Origin: Bowmanella denitrificans
GTDB lineage: Bacteria > Pseudomonadota > Gammaproteobacteria > Enterobacterales > Alteromonadaceae
Assembly: GCF_039522935.1 (NCBI RefSeq)
Contig: NZ_BAAAEI010000007.1
Location: forward strand, 94,668-158,667
DNA length: 64,000 nucleotides
Reading direction: 5' to 3'
The translations under genes were made by a program, and so were the position numbers. The first letter of the stretch is position 1. Each line of letters starts with the position of its first letter. Shown here one piece after another: positions 9,200-18,316 of this stretch. The notes below the pieces were generated by a model that had not been told where the DNA came from, made no database searches, and worked only from the letters and a program-made list of their open reading frames with translations.

Positions 9200-10279
9200 C
9201 TAGGAACTCAAACCACTTTTTAAGATGTGACATATGCGATCCACCTCTTGTGTTGACAAGTCTGTATAGAGAGGAAGACAAAGTATTCGATTCGCCAAAG
9301 ACTCCGAGTTTGAACAATCAGACTGTTGATAAAATGCCGGAGCTTTGTTCAGACTGGGATAAAAATAGCGCCGGGGATATACTTGCTCTTCTTGCAGGTT
9401 TTTCACACAACGATTAATATCTGCCTCTGATTCCAGGACTACAGGCATATAAGCACCATTGATCGATGCACCTTCCTGCCAATGCTGAAAACCAACACAC
9501 CCTTGCAGATTCAGTTTATATTGATTAACTATTGCCAGCCTACGTTCAGTTATGCGTTGAATATCATCTAATACAGCCAATCCCATCGCGGCGTGAACTT
9601 CGCTCAACTTGGCATTAATACCTATCGTCTGGGGTATGCCGTGACTATCCAAGCCAAAATTAATCATCTGCTTGGCGCGTTCAAAATCCTCGCGCTGCCG
9701 AAACACAATAGCCCCACCCTCAACAGTATGGAACAACTTGGTGGCGTGGAAGCTCAGGGTTGACGCATCACCTGCACAGAGTACAGACTTGCCTTTTTGT
9801 GTCACCCCAAAAGCATGCGCGGCGTCGTAAATCACCTTGGCTTGCCTGGCATCGGCGTAAGCTTGTATAGCTTGGGTTTCGCAGGGATTACCAAAGACAT
9901 GCACACCAAGAATTGCACTAAAATTCCCATTCTCGGGCAGAGTGCCAGCGGCGAGATTAAAGCTCTTAGGGCAAATATCGGAAAACACCGGTTTTAACCC
10001 CTCCCACGCCAGGGCACCGGGGGTGGCAGCAAATGTAAAAGGTGTGGTTAGCACCTTGCCGTCTGCCTGCAGGCCCAGCGCCTTAAACGCCACCTGCAAT
10101 GCCAGGGTGCCATTAGATACCAGCAACAGGTTTTGTACCCCCAGATAATCTTCCAGTCTTTGTGTTAATTCCTGGTGGAGCGGGCCACTATTGGTCAGCC
10201 ATTGCCGTTGATAAATATCCGACAAGTACTTCTGATACTTTTCAATAGGGGGAAAGTAAGGCTTGGTTACAGGGATCAT
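9200..10279 (-). CDS. DegT/DnrJ/EryC1 sugar aminotransferase (VioA/WecE-like)
   Basis: A PLP-dependent sugar aminotransferase of 359 residues from the ATG at 10279, which has AGGA 8 bases upstream. The sequence opens IPVTKPYFPP, and has QWLTNSGPLHQ, the NGTLAL phosphate-binding loop, YDAAHAFGV and the catalytic lysine in SFHATKLFHTVEGGA. These resemble VioA-type enzymes that aminate C4 of dTDP-4-keto-6-deoxyglucose. With RmlA/RmlB nearby, the likely product is dTDP-Qui4N or dTDP-Fuc4N; the stereochemistry cannot be decided by eye. The WecF-like transferase favours the Fuc4N series, while the resemblance to VioA favours Qui4N. Confidence 0.82.
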   Translation of the reverse strand: MIPVTKPYFPPIEKYQKYLSDIYQRQWLTNSGPLHQELTQRLEDYLGVQNLLLVSNGTLALQVAFKALGLQADGKVLTTPFTFAATPGALAWEGLKPVFSDICPKSFNLAAGTLPENGNFSAILGVHVFGNPCETQAIQAYADARQAKVIYDAAHAFGVTQKGKSVLCAGDASTLSFHATKLFHTVEGGAIVFRQREDFERAKQMINFGLDSHGIPQTIGINAKLSEVHAAMGLAVLDDIQRITERRLAIVNQYKLNLQGCVGFQHWQEGASINGAYMPVVLESEADINRCVKNLQEEQVYPRRYFYPSLNKAPAFYQQSDCSNSESLANRILCLPLYTDLSTQEVDRICHILKSGLSS

Positions 10280-10413
10280 CCGGAACATCCTAAATCGCAA
10301 GGGCGAGATTATGCCAGCATCCGCCAACTGCTTCCAGTTGGCGAACCTTGCAAAACGTATAAGAGTGTAATCGCAACATGGAAGAAGCCGCAGGTGATAC
10401 CTTGATACGGCCT

Positions 10414-10764
10414 TTATAGCGATTGTTGGCTATGCGATTGCTCGGCTTCAATAATAGCCAAACGCTGTACCAGACGGTTAATAGTAACCTGCATGCGGGC
10501 TCTTTCGATATCCGCCAGCAGAAGTTTAATCAAAATAACGCCCATTCCCACCAACACAGGAATAATGGGTGGATAGCCAATTTTGAGATATTGGCCCAGC
10601 ACATCTACCCAGGAGGGAAATATCCCTGCTACCAATATAAGGCAGGCAATCAGCATCCATTTAATACCGTCGCGATGCATCAGATGGTCACGACGGATCA
10701 ACACAATAATACTGATCCCGATAGCCAGGCTGATTAGGGCAGAAATAAGTTGCGGAGTATTCAT
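10414..10764 (-). CDS. DUF2304 small membrane protein
   Basis: A 116-residue protein with three hydrophobic segments and a hydrophilic, coiled-coil-like C-terminus (about 85-116). The start ATG at 10764 overlaps the stop of the upstream GT2 gene (ATGA). DUF2304 proteins are typically encoded beside dolichol-phosphate-mannose-synthase-like GT2 enzymes, as here. They are thought to work with them at the membrane, possibly in polyprenyl-phosphate-sugar handling, but the biochemical role is not established. A longer in-frame start at 10866 would lie inside the upstream gene and is rejected. Confidence 0.75.
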   Translation of the reverse strand: MNTPQLISALISLAIGISIIVLIRRDHLMHRDGIKWMLIACLILVAGIFPSWVDVLGQYLKIGYPPIIPVLVGMGVILIKLLLADIERARMQVTINRLVQRLAIIEAEQSHSQQSL

Positions 10765-11480
10765 TTCTCGTCTTCTGCTGTGACACGCCGCGCATTCTTG
10801 TCCGGCATGGATTTGGCAAAACTCAGTAATAATGTCGAAGCCATATAGTATCCCACCTTGAACCAAGAGGAAAAAATTCTCGACTTACCATCAGCCCGCT
10901 CATTCATCTCAACTTCGACCTCATATACCGAAAGTCCTGCTGACTTGATGAACAGTAATACCCCAACATCTTGATATTCCAAGTACGAGGCGCGTGAGCT
11001 GACCAATAACATCAAGGCCTCGGCATTATATAACCTAAACCCTGAGGTCAAGTCACGCACCGACAACCCACCAATACGGCGAAACAAAGCCCTGGCAAAC
11101 TGACGCAGCAAGCCGCCGCGCAGTGAGCTTGCTCCAACAATAACCTGCGCCTTTGCCTCCACCTCCCTGAGCTTGGCAATTTCACCGGCCAGATGCTGGC
11201 CATCGGCATCCATGGTAATCACTCGTCGATAACCTTGCCGCCAGGCATATCGCATCCCTGTTTGCATGGCGATCCAGGCGCCCTTGCTTTCGCAGTGTGC
11301 CAGAACGCTGGCTCCGGCAGCCTTGGCAATGCAGGCGGTTTGATCGGTACTGCCATCGTCTACCAGAATAACCGGCAGACCGGTGTTCTTGTGAATATCA
11401 GCCAGTACCCCAGCAATGCTTGCCGATTCGTTTTTGGCGGGAATAACAATGGCAGTTTTAATAGATCCAACTCCGAACAT
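10761..11480 (-). CDS. DPM1-like family 2 glycosyltransferase
   Basis: A 239-residue GT2 of the dolichyl-phosphate mannosyltransferase type. It shows AIVIPAKNES at about residues 10-19, VDDGSTDQT at about 40-48, MDADGQHL at about 90-97 (the metal-binding DAD), and the late motif DLTSGFRLYN seen in polyprenyl-P-hexose synthases. There are no C-terminal membrane helices; the adjacent DUF2304 protein may supply the membrane anchor. A likely product is an undecaprenyl-phosphate-linked sugar used by a periplasmic GT-C enzyme. The TMTC-like protein at 43930-45699 would need such a donor, which is a possible but distant link. Confidence 0.83.
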   Translation of the reverse strand: MFGVGSIKTAIVIPAKNESASIAGVLADIHKNTGLPVILVDDGSTDQTACIAKAAGASVLAHCESKGAWIAMQTGMRYAWRQGYRRVITMDADGQHLAGEIAKLREVEAKAQVIVGASSLRGGLLRQFARALFRRIGGLSVRDLTSGFRLYNAEALMLLVSSRASYLEYQDVGVLLFIKSAGLSVYEVEVEMNERADGKSRIFSSWFKVGYYMASTLLLSFAKSMPDKNARRVTAEDEK

Positions 11481-11510
11481 TAGTAATACGCCAATAATGC
11501 CCTTGTATAT

Positions 11511-12716
11511 TTATGCTGTCGTCTTTTTGTCTCGCTCCAGCAGCCAGTAACATACGCATATTAACAACAGAGCAATTACGCATTCAGTAGCTAAACGGGT
11601 AATGGCCGCACCTATTCCAGCAAAATGTGGAATAAGCAGAATATTGCCGATTGAGCAGAGTAGCAGACCAGCGGCACAGATTTTTACATAACTCCATTCC
11701 TTGTCCCTGGCGAACAACCAATGTGACAGCAACATGCTCAAGCCCATGGGCAACAGGGCCAACAGTAGCAGGCTGATCAAGGTGTGACTTTGCTCATATG
11801 CCGGGAACATCCAGGCCAGCAACCAGGGGCCAAGTAACTGCCAACCAACCAGAATAAAGATGACCACCAACAACAACAGCCCCACAAACGGCCAGAGGTG
11901 GCGCCATAAGGAGTCTTTATCATTTGTGCGCCGGTTGTAGCGGTTAAAAAACAGATAACTTAAAGGCGATGTCAGCAATACACAGGCCTCAAACACTTGT
12001 ATCGCAAAGAAATACTCGGCTACCTGTACTTCCTTTACCCCATAGGCGCTAAGTAGCAAGACATCCAGTTTCATATAGGCAATAGTGGCCACTTCCAACA
12101 AAAAGAAATTACGCAGCAAAGGGTTGCCAAAAGGCAGCGTCAGTCGGCTAATCGGCTGTACATAAGAACAAAGTGTGGAAACCCCCTTGACGATTGTTAG
12201 CGCCATCAAGCTGGCCAGCGCAGCAACAGCGAAAACGCCAACTATATCCAAATCGCCGGCAAGGCAATAAACCCCGAGGCAACCAAGCAACCAGATGCCG
12301 CGGTATAAAGGCAGTGAAACGGCGTCGCGTAAATAAAACCCCAGCCCGCGATGAATATTGCTGACCAGCGTCATAAGGTACAAGGCTAAAAATGCCAGGG
12401 CTGCCAAGCCTGTTTCCAGATTGAAAAACAACGCCAGCAAGGAAAAAAACACACAACCGCAAAGCCACAACTGCAATGTTCCAAAATACCGTGCAACATC
12501 CTGAATCCGGTTCTGACTACTAAGCTTAAATAAGGCTTCCTTGTGACCAAAATTAACCAGTATTAAAAGTAAGCTCATCACAGATGTAAGTACGCCGTAC
12601 TGGGCATACTCAGACTTTGACAAACTATTCGCCAGAAACAGCAGTAACAGGTAGCTAACCAGGATATTACCCAGAGAAAATGCCAGATAGTGGCCGTATT
12701 GTTTTTTTATGCTCAC
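11511..12716 (-). CDS. Wzx-like polysaccharide flippase
   Basis: A 401-residue integral membrane protein with about 11-12 hydrophobic segments. The N-terminal region LANSLSKSEYAQYGVLTSVMSLLLILVNFG resembles MOP-superfamily PST proteins, where a helix-1 arginine/serine patch is followed by EYG-type residues. It is somewhat shorter than classical Wzx (about 420-480). It follows the DPM-like GT2/DUF2304 pair in the same orientation. Its substrate is probably a lipid-linked oligosaccharide, but a role in other lipid-linked substrates cannot be excluded. Confidence 0.68.
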   Translation of the reverse strand: MSIKKQYGHYLAFSLGNILVSYLLLLFLANSLSKSEYAQYGVLTSVMSLLLILVNFGHKEALFKLSSQNRIQDVARYFGTLQLWLCGCVFFSLLALFFNLETGLAALAFLALYLMTLVSNIHRGLGFYLRDAVSLPLYRGIWLLGCLGVYCLAGDLDIVGVFAVAALASLMALTIVKGVSTLCSYVQPISRLTLPFGNPLLRNFFLLEVATIAYMKLDVLLLSAYGVKEVQVAEYFFAIQVFEACVLLTSPLSYLFFNRYNRRTNDKDSLWRHLWPFVGLLLLVVIFILVGWQLLGPWLLAWMFPAYEQSHTLISLLLLALLPMGLSMLLSHWLFARDKEWSYVKICAAGLLLCSIGNILLIPHFAGIGAAITRLATECVIALLLICVCYWLLERDKKTTA

Positions 12717-12809
12717 GGGTAACTAATGCTGCTCAATAAAGTAATCGCCGACAGACCATCGGCTGCCGGAAAATGAATCGAGTTTTGCGCTTGTGTGCTA
12801 ATCCGCACG

Positions 12810-14741
12810 TCAAACTAATTTCAAGCGCACCTCTTCCTGGGACTTACTTTCGCCCCGCCCATGGCACCATAGCAAATCGGCCACCGGCGTGATGGGGTGA
12901 AAGCCGGTTGGTGCCTTTTCAAGCAGCTCGCGAATCGCCTGAATATTTCCTGTAGTGATTTGTTTTTCCAGATGAGCAAGTAAGTCATTCAAATCTCGCT
13001 CCCCCATAGAGTCCTCCCTGGCTCGCATAATGCGCGGATGACCAGTCCCCTCAACTTCGCCACCAATCAGAAGTTCCTCATAGAGTTTCTCACCCGGACG
13101 CAAGCCGGTAAACTCTATGGCAATATCGCCTTCAGGATTGGCCTCACTGCGCACATCATACCCCATCAAGTGGATCATCTTCTCGGCCATTTCTACTATT
13201 TTGACCGGCTGGCCCATATCCAGCACAAAGACTTCACCGCCTTTTGCCATGGCACCGGCCTGGATCACCAAAGAAGCAGCCTCGGGAATAGTCATAAAAT
13301 AACGGGTAATATCTGGATGGGTAACAGTCACTGGCCCACCTTGTTCTATCTGCTTACGAAACAATGGAACAACTGAACCTGAGGAACCCAGTACATTACC
13401 AAAACGCACCATACTAAACACTGTTGAACCGGACCGTTTAGCCAAATCCTGTATTACCAACTCTGCGGTACGCTTAGTGGTGCCCATCACATTAGTGGGA
13501 CGCACGGCTTTATCGGTAGAAACCAGCACAAAGTGCTCAACCTGATGCCTGAGGGCCGCTTCGGCAACAGTTTTGGTTCCCCAGATATTGTTACGGATAC
13601 CGGCCACCACATTAAATTCCACCAGAGGTACATGCTTGTACGCAGCAGCGTGGTAAATGGTCTGAATCTGGTAAGAACCTAAAACTCCGTCCACCAGGGC
13701 TGGATCCTGAACCGAGCCCAAGATAGGCACAATTTTTAGCCCAGGCGCCAGCTCTCTAAGCTCTTTTTCAATGGCATACAGATTGAATTCCGACTGCTCA
13801 AGTAGCACCAGCTTCTGCGGTTTCAACGCCACAATCTGCCGACACAACTCGGAACCGATAGAGCCCCCGGCCCCGGTTACCAATACACACTTAGCGAGAT
13901 TACATTTATTCAATAGTTCAGTATTGGGTGCGACTGGCTCACGCCCCAGCAAATCCTGAATTTCCACCGTTCTTAACTGGTTCACACTTACCTTGCCACT
14001 CACCAGGTCTGCCGTTCCCGGTATCGTCAGCATCTCAATATGTAATGCCTGAACTCTGTTGAAAATGTCTTTCTGCTGGCGACTGGATGCACTGGGGATG
14101 GCAAATAATACTTTATCTATCTGGTACTTCTTGACCAGTTCCGGCAGGTATTCAGGGGAAAAGACTTTTACATCAGCCACAGTAGTACCCTGCAATTGAG
14201 AACTGTCATCAATAAACACCACCGGGCGATATTCTGCACCATTCTGCAATGACAAGCAGAGCTGTCTGCCCGCAGAACCAGCACCATAGATCGCCACCGG
14301 CTTGCGCGTCTGGCTACCTTGCGCATTAATGAGACCGCGGACAAACAAACGAGATCCGGCAACAAAAATAAGAATCAAGGTAAAGTAGATGAAAGGAATA
14401 GAGCGGGGAAGATCGGCTCTGATAGTAAAAGAGAGAAAAACCAGTACTGCTACTGAACCGACACTGCCCCAGAAAATATTAGACAGAACTTTAACGTCCA
14501 GGTAGCGAATCACCGCCCGGTATAGCCCCAGTCTTATCCACAAAACCAGGGTCAGAGGAATCAGTGCTGACATTAGCCACAAGGTTTCTTTGTCCAGATA
14601 AGCTTTGGCACCTTCAAACCCAACGCGGATATACAAGGCCAGTACCATAGCCGATGCGATAAACACGACATCGAAAAGAAGGGTAATCAAACGCTTATAA
14701 ATGCGTGGGATTTCAAAAAAATGCTGAATAAGATTTTTCAT
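12810..14741 (-). CDS. Membrane nucleotide-sugar 4,6-dehydratase (WbpM/PglF family)
   Basis: A 643-residue protein with four to five N-terminal membrane helices (about 15-130), a first Rossmann domain with YGAGSAGRQL at about 152, and a catalytic SDR domain starting VTGAGGSIGSE at about 289. The catalytic region STDKAVRPTNVMGTTKR carries the Met/Lys arrangement typical of WbpM/PglF/CapD proteins rather than Tyr/Lys. These enzymes turn UDP-GlcNAc into UDP-4-keto-6-deoxy-GlcNAc. With the 4-reductase gene at 18891 and initiating transferase at 18317, it probably supplies QuiNAc, FucNAc or a related sugar as the first residue of the glycan. Confidence 0.9.
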   Translation of the reverse strand: MKNLIQHFFEIPRIYKRLITLLFDVVFIASAMVLALYIRVGFEGAKAYLDKETLWLMSALIPLTLVLWIRLGLYRAVIRYLDVKVLSNIFWGSVGSVAVLVFLSFTIRADLPRSIPFIYFTLILIFVAGSRLFVRGLINAQGSQTRKPVAIYGAGSAGRQLCLSLQNGAEYRPVVFIDDSSQLQGTTVADVKVFSPEYLPELVKKYQIDKVLFAIPSASSRQQKDIFNRVQALHIEMLTIPGTADLVSGKVSVNQLRTVEIQDLLGREPVAPNTELLNKCNLAKCVLVTGAGGSIGSELCRQIVALKPQKLVLLEQSEFNLYAIEKELRELAPGLKIVPILGSVQDPALVDGVLGSYQIQTIYHAAAYKHVPLVEFNVVAGIRNNIWGTKTVAEAALRHQVEHFVLVSTDKAVRPTNVMGTTKRTAELVIQDLAKRSGSTVFSMVRFGNVLGSSGSVVPLFRKQIEQGGPVTVTHPDITRYFMTIPEAASLVIQAGAMAKGGEVFVLDMGQPVKIVEMAEKMIHLMGYDVRSEANPEGDIAIEFTGLRPGEKLYEELLIGGEVEGTGHPRIMRAREDSMGERDLNDLLAHLEKQITTGNIQAIRELLEKAPTGFHPITPVADLLWCHGRGESKSQEEVRLKLV

Positions 14742-14825
14742 TAATTATTCTGTCCGGCCAGCCGCACAGCGGCGAAACTCCTGCATTCCAGCCAGGCTGG
14801 CATACGATTGAAAAAGAAAAATCGT

Positions 14826-14853
14826 ATTGTACCCCATGATGGGCAAATTCAAA
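14826..14853 (-). promoter_or_regulatory. Candidate promoter for the WbpM-like gene
   Basis: On the minus strand, TTTGAA (14853-14848) and TACAAT (14831-14826) are separated by 16 bases, about 85 bases before the start codon. A short inverted repeat (CCCATCATGGGG-like) occupies the spacer, as an operator might. Pattern match only. Confidence 0.35.
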
Positions 14854-15002
14854 CAGGCTATCACTGTAAGTTTAACCTCCGCCCCTGGGTTTGTCGTACC
14901 GGCGTCCGATTCGTAAAAAACTATCTTGCACAAAGTGCCATCAGTTGAACCGCCCACTTATATGCGCAATAACGAAGTTGACCTTCCGATTTTCACATAA
15001 AC

Positions 15003-15772
15003 ATGATGATTCACAGAACCATAACACCGGAGCTGCTAACCCAGTTAAAAGAGTGCCCAATTGTTACTGAGTTGGGACCGCGACAAGCAGGAAAGACTAC
15101 CTTGATTTGTGCAATCTTGCCCGAATAAGCATATGCCACTCAGGAAAACCCGGAAAATGGACAAATAGCCACGGAAGACCCAAAAGCCTTCCTGCAACGC
15201 TATCCGTGCAAAACCATCTTCGACGAAGTGCAACGAGTCCCGCAGTTGCTCAGTTACCTACAAGGTATTGTCGACAAAGATAGAGCCAATTGCCGGTTTG
15301 TTCTCACAGGATCTCATCAAATGGAATTGCGAGCAGTAATAACACAATCATTGGCGGGGCGGACTGGCATACTGCATTTGCTACCTTTGACTATAGACGA
15401 GTTAAACAGCGCAAATGTCCAATCTGAACGCTTCGAAGAGTATCCGTGCCATAATTTTATGCCCCGGGTTCATGATCAGCATCAGCGCCCCAACAAGGCA
15501 TATGCCAATTATTATCAAACCTATGTGGAGCGTGATGTCAGGCAACTGATACAGCTGAAGGCGTTACCCTGTTTGAAAATCTGGTCGTGCTGGAGCTGCT
15601 AAAAAACCGATACAATCAGGGGCTAAGCGCAGGACTTTACTATTTTCGGGACAGTCACTGCATTGAAGTCGACATACTGTATAAAATCGGCGAGGGTTTG
15701 ACTGGTATCGAGATAAAGTCCGCTGCCACCTGGAATTCCAGTTTTCTCTACGGATTAAAACGCTTCCCCCCC
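15003..15772 (+). pseudogene. Broken AAA-type ATPase with DUF4143 domain
   Basis: This is a decayed gene of the predicted AAA ATPase/DUF4143 family. The N-terminus keeps a Walker A motif GPRQAGKTT at residues 26-34, then meets an in-frame TAA at about 15125. The same frame continues with IFDEVQRVPQ (Walker B region) and VLTGSHQ (sensor-1 region). After the ERDVRQLIQ segment near 15540 the reading frame shifts, and the normal middle of the DUF4143 domain (100 or more residues by comparison with the family) is missing. The C-terminal part (FENLVVLELLKNRYNQ, then the nuclease-like VDILYK...IEIKSA segment) continues in another frame. The 3' end abuts an IS fragment at about 15786. It is unlikely to be functional. 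Confidence 0.85.
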
Positions 15773-15785
15773 CTTTCAGCAAGGC

Positions 15786-16045
15786 TGTAGTGGTCAACTA
15801 TTTCCAGACACCAGTTTAGGTTTTCTGCTTTCACTGGTGGCAGCCCCGCATTAAAACTGTGTGGCCGCCGTTGATTGTAATATCCCAATAAATACCGACT
15901 GATGTGTGATGCCGCCTCCAGATAATCCCGATACCCCATGGGCGGCACCCATTCGGTCTTCAGGCTGCGGAACAATCGTTCTGTCGGGGCGTTATCCCAA
16001 CAGTTGCCACGTCGACTCATGCTTTGTTTTATCTGATAAAGCCAC
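15786..16045 (-). mobile_element. IS3-family insertion sequence, truncated end
   Basis: The left boundary TGTAGTGGTCAA (15786-15797) looks like an IS terminal repeat. The same 12 bases appear at 63935-63946. Inside is the 3' part of an IS3-type transposase gene on the minus strand. Sequence resemblance fades upstream of about 16045, so only one end of the element remains. Its insertion abuts the end of the broken ATPase gene. Confidence 0.75.
15798..16045 (-). pseudogene. IS3-family transposase OrfB, C-terminal fragment
   Basis: The fragment contains the conserved IS3-family C-terminus: QSMSRRGNCWDNAPTE followed by RLFRSLKTEW and a YYNQRRPH motif just before the end. This covers the last catalytic glutamate region of the DDE integrase fold. 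The N-terminal HTH and the first two catalytic aspartates are missing. The frame runs without a stop through the terminal repeat into the neighbouring ATPase remnant, so the natural stop was lost or lay at the element edge. Confidence 0.85.
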
Positions 16046-16197
16046 AGCCGTCGTGCCGGGCACCGACTCGGTACCTATCAAAGGATCCAGTCGTGCCAGC
16101 CCCGAGAGGGAATCTTGTTTAAGTCAACCCCACGCCCTACCCCAAAACACCCAAATAAGGTAGCATCCCATCCAACAAGGCAGTACCAGACCGAACA

Positions 16198-18315
16198 ATG
16201 ACAACAGCACAACCCTTTCCCCTAAAACACATAGGCAGCTTTACCCTGCTGTTTCTTTTGTCGGTATTGCGCCCAGCAGCCATCTGGCCAGATATCCCCT
16301 TCTCCTTCGCGCCCTTAACCGTCTTAGCCCTAGGCTTTCTGCTGCTGTACAAAATCAACGCCACCCTAGGTTTTAAAGCCTTCTGGCAAAAATACAAAAT
16401 CGAACTGCTACTGGTACTGGCCTACCAAGCCCTGTGCCTGATTTCCCTGTATGTAAACAAACATCGCTACGCGGACACGGGAGAAATTATTCAGTGGGGA
16501 CTTACGCCCATTATTGTGCAAGGTGCTTTGCCAGCAGCGGTGTTTCTTTTTTTTCTACCCCAGAATCATTCCAGGTTTTCCCTTTCCCACTGGCGTTACA
16601 GCTGGATTTTTCCATTATTCATAGCCCTACTGATTCCCGCAGTAGCTATCTGGCAAGTTATTGATAACCAGAGTGCTTATCAGCTCTACCAATATTCCAT
16701 TGCGGGTAATGTGGACGAAGCGCCTATTGTCAGGAGTGTACTGGCGATTAGTACAGATTTGGGAGCGATCTCAGCCCTGTTGACGATAGCAAGTTTTTAC
16801 CTCTCAGTAAGCTTTTTGCAATCACAACGTTATTTCGTTGGCTTCACCTTACTCGCGGTAACACTGTTTAACCTTGGTGGTGGTATTAGCAGCGGCGCAA
16901 GAGTGTTTATCCTGATGCTATTAGCCGCTGGTGTTAGCTATCTAGTCATTATGTTTCGAAAACAACCACGGCTTCTCCTCCTGGGGGGAGTAGCAACAGT
17001 GACAGCTTCGCTTTTTCTCGTGCAGGTGGCTCCAGTGCATACAGCCTCAAAACTTGCCAACTTATTTCCCTTTGTTCTTCCTCTAAACCTAGGAATTTCA
17101 TTTGTTCCATCAGATTTCATTCCGAATTTTACGGCAGCCTCCCTAGGAGAAAGAGCACTATTATGGCAACGCGCCGTAGACCAAATCACACAAAATCCAA
17201 TTTTAGGCATAAGCAATGGGGGTTTTAGGCTACTAGGTGAATCTTTAGGTGAGACTCGAATAAACAACACTCACAATGTAGTTCTTCAATCCGCTGTAGA
17301 TGCAGGTCTACTAGGTCTTACAGTGCTGACAGCCTTGTTCATTAGAGTCACATCTCGAGCAGACAATACCTTTTATTATTTAATCTTGATGGTTTGTGTC
17401 ATTGGCTTATTAGTAGACAATTTCACAGATCACAGCTTACCTTGGATGATTTTTTCTGCCGGCACATTAATTATTAAAGAATACAATCCCCTGCCCCACG
17501 GAAAAACAAGAACCACAATTTCAACAAGAAAAAACGAAAGGTTTTTGATTTCAATTGCATCACTTTGTATTCTTGGCATACTGACACATTACTTATTTGA
17601 GCGATATCAAAATACAAAGCTAGAACCAAAGGATTTAGTTAAAAGGATATACCCTGTCATTGCGGAAAGGCATCGACATGGGGGGCCTATTATTATATCG
17701 GACGATATAGACTGGGATACAAAAGATACTTCAAGGAACGATATCACTAAACTTTTTTCATCTATAGATAGCAAGCACTATTGCGATTATCTCTATCGGC
17801 AAGCCACATATATATATAACAGAAAAGAAAGGACCTCCCTAGATTCAGGTAGAAAAATATCCGATAAACTAACGATAGCAACACATTCTAATGAAGATTG
17901 CGCCCTTACATTAACCAACCCACTAGACAGCAAGAACTGGGTTAGCAATCACCACCAATATTTAGTTAGAAATGGGCGACAAGCAGATAATAGCTTAAGG
18001 TTAATGTACGAAAGCATCTTTCTCTGGTCACCTATCATTGAAGTATCTAAAAATAGCAAAATTCAATTTAAGGCCTCTTCCAGAGCTGCTAATGGGATAT
18101 ATCCAACACTCGGCATAACCATTTACGACAGCGATACTGGTGAAGCAGTTTGGAGTGAAAAAGAAAAATTTGTAGGTGAAAACACAGTCTTTACACTGTC
18201 ACCACCAGGCAACGCAACCAGAGTCTATTTAAGACTGAGGCTGCATGATTACATATTCGATCAAGATAACCGAGAATACCAATTAGTGGAGTTACGGGAT
18301 TTCAAGGTTGAATAG
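16198..18315 (+). CDS. O-antigen ligase-like (Wzy_C) protein with soluble C-terminal domain
   Basis: A 705-residue protein on the plus strand, opposite to its surroundings. Residues 1 to about 435 hold about 11-12 membrane segments. The Wzy_C signature is visible: RALLWQRAVDQITQNP then LGISNGGFR and, after a gap, NNTHNVVLQSAVDAGL, which is the periplasmic loop with the key Arg and His residues. Residues about 450-705 form a hydrophilic, mixed alpha/beta region that is unusual for ligases; the last 100 residues look like a beta-sandwich (possible carbohydrate-binding fold). No clear ribosome binding site precedes ATG 16198. The 3' two thirds are visibly more AT-rich than the start. It ends 1 base short of the convergent minus-strand gene. 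Confidence 0.8.
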   Translation: MTTAQPFPLKHIGSFTLLFLLSVLRPAAIWPDIPFSFAPLTVLALGFLLLYKINATLGFKAFWQKYKIELLLVLAYQALCLISLYVNKHRYADTGEIIQWGLTPIIVQGALPAAVFLFFLPQNHSRFSLSHWRYSWIFPLFIALLIPAVAIWQVIDNQSAYQLYQYSIAGNVDEAPIVRSVLAISTDLGAISALLTIASFYLSVSFLQSQRYFVGFTLLAVTLFNLGGGISSGARVFILMLLAAGVSYLVIMFRKQPRLLLLGGVATVTASLFLVQVAPVHTASKLANLFPFVLPLNLGISFVPSDFIPNFTAASLGERALLWQRAVDQITQNPILGISNGGFRLLGESLGETRINNTHNVVLQSAVDAGLLGLTVLTALFIRVTSRADNTFYYLILMVCVIGLLVDNFTDHSLPWMIFSAGTLIIKEYNPLPHGKTRTTISTRKNERFLISIASLCILGILTHYLFERYQNTKLEPKDLVKRIYPVIAERHRHGGPIIISDDIDWDTKDTSRNDITKLFSSIDSKHYCDYLYRQATYIYNRKERTSLDSGRKISDKLTIATHSNEDCALTLTNPLDSKNWVSNHHQYLVRNGRQADNSLRLMYESIFLWSPIIEVSKNSKIQFKASSRAANGIYPTLGITIYDSDTGEAVWSEKEKFVGENTVFTLSPPGNATRVYLRLRLHDYIFDQDNREYQLVELRDFKVE

Positions 18316-18316
18316 T

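Noticed and set aside
14745..14957. 70-codon minus-strand ORF upstream of the WbpM-like gene
   Set aside because: No motif, no ribosome site, and it covers the likely promoter region.
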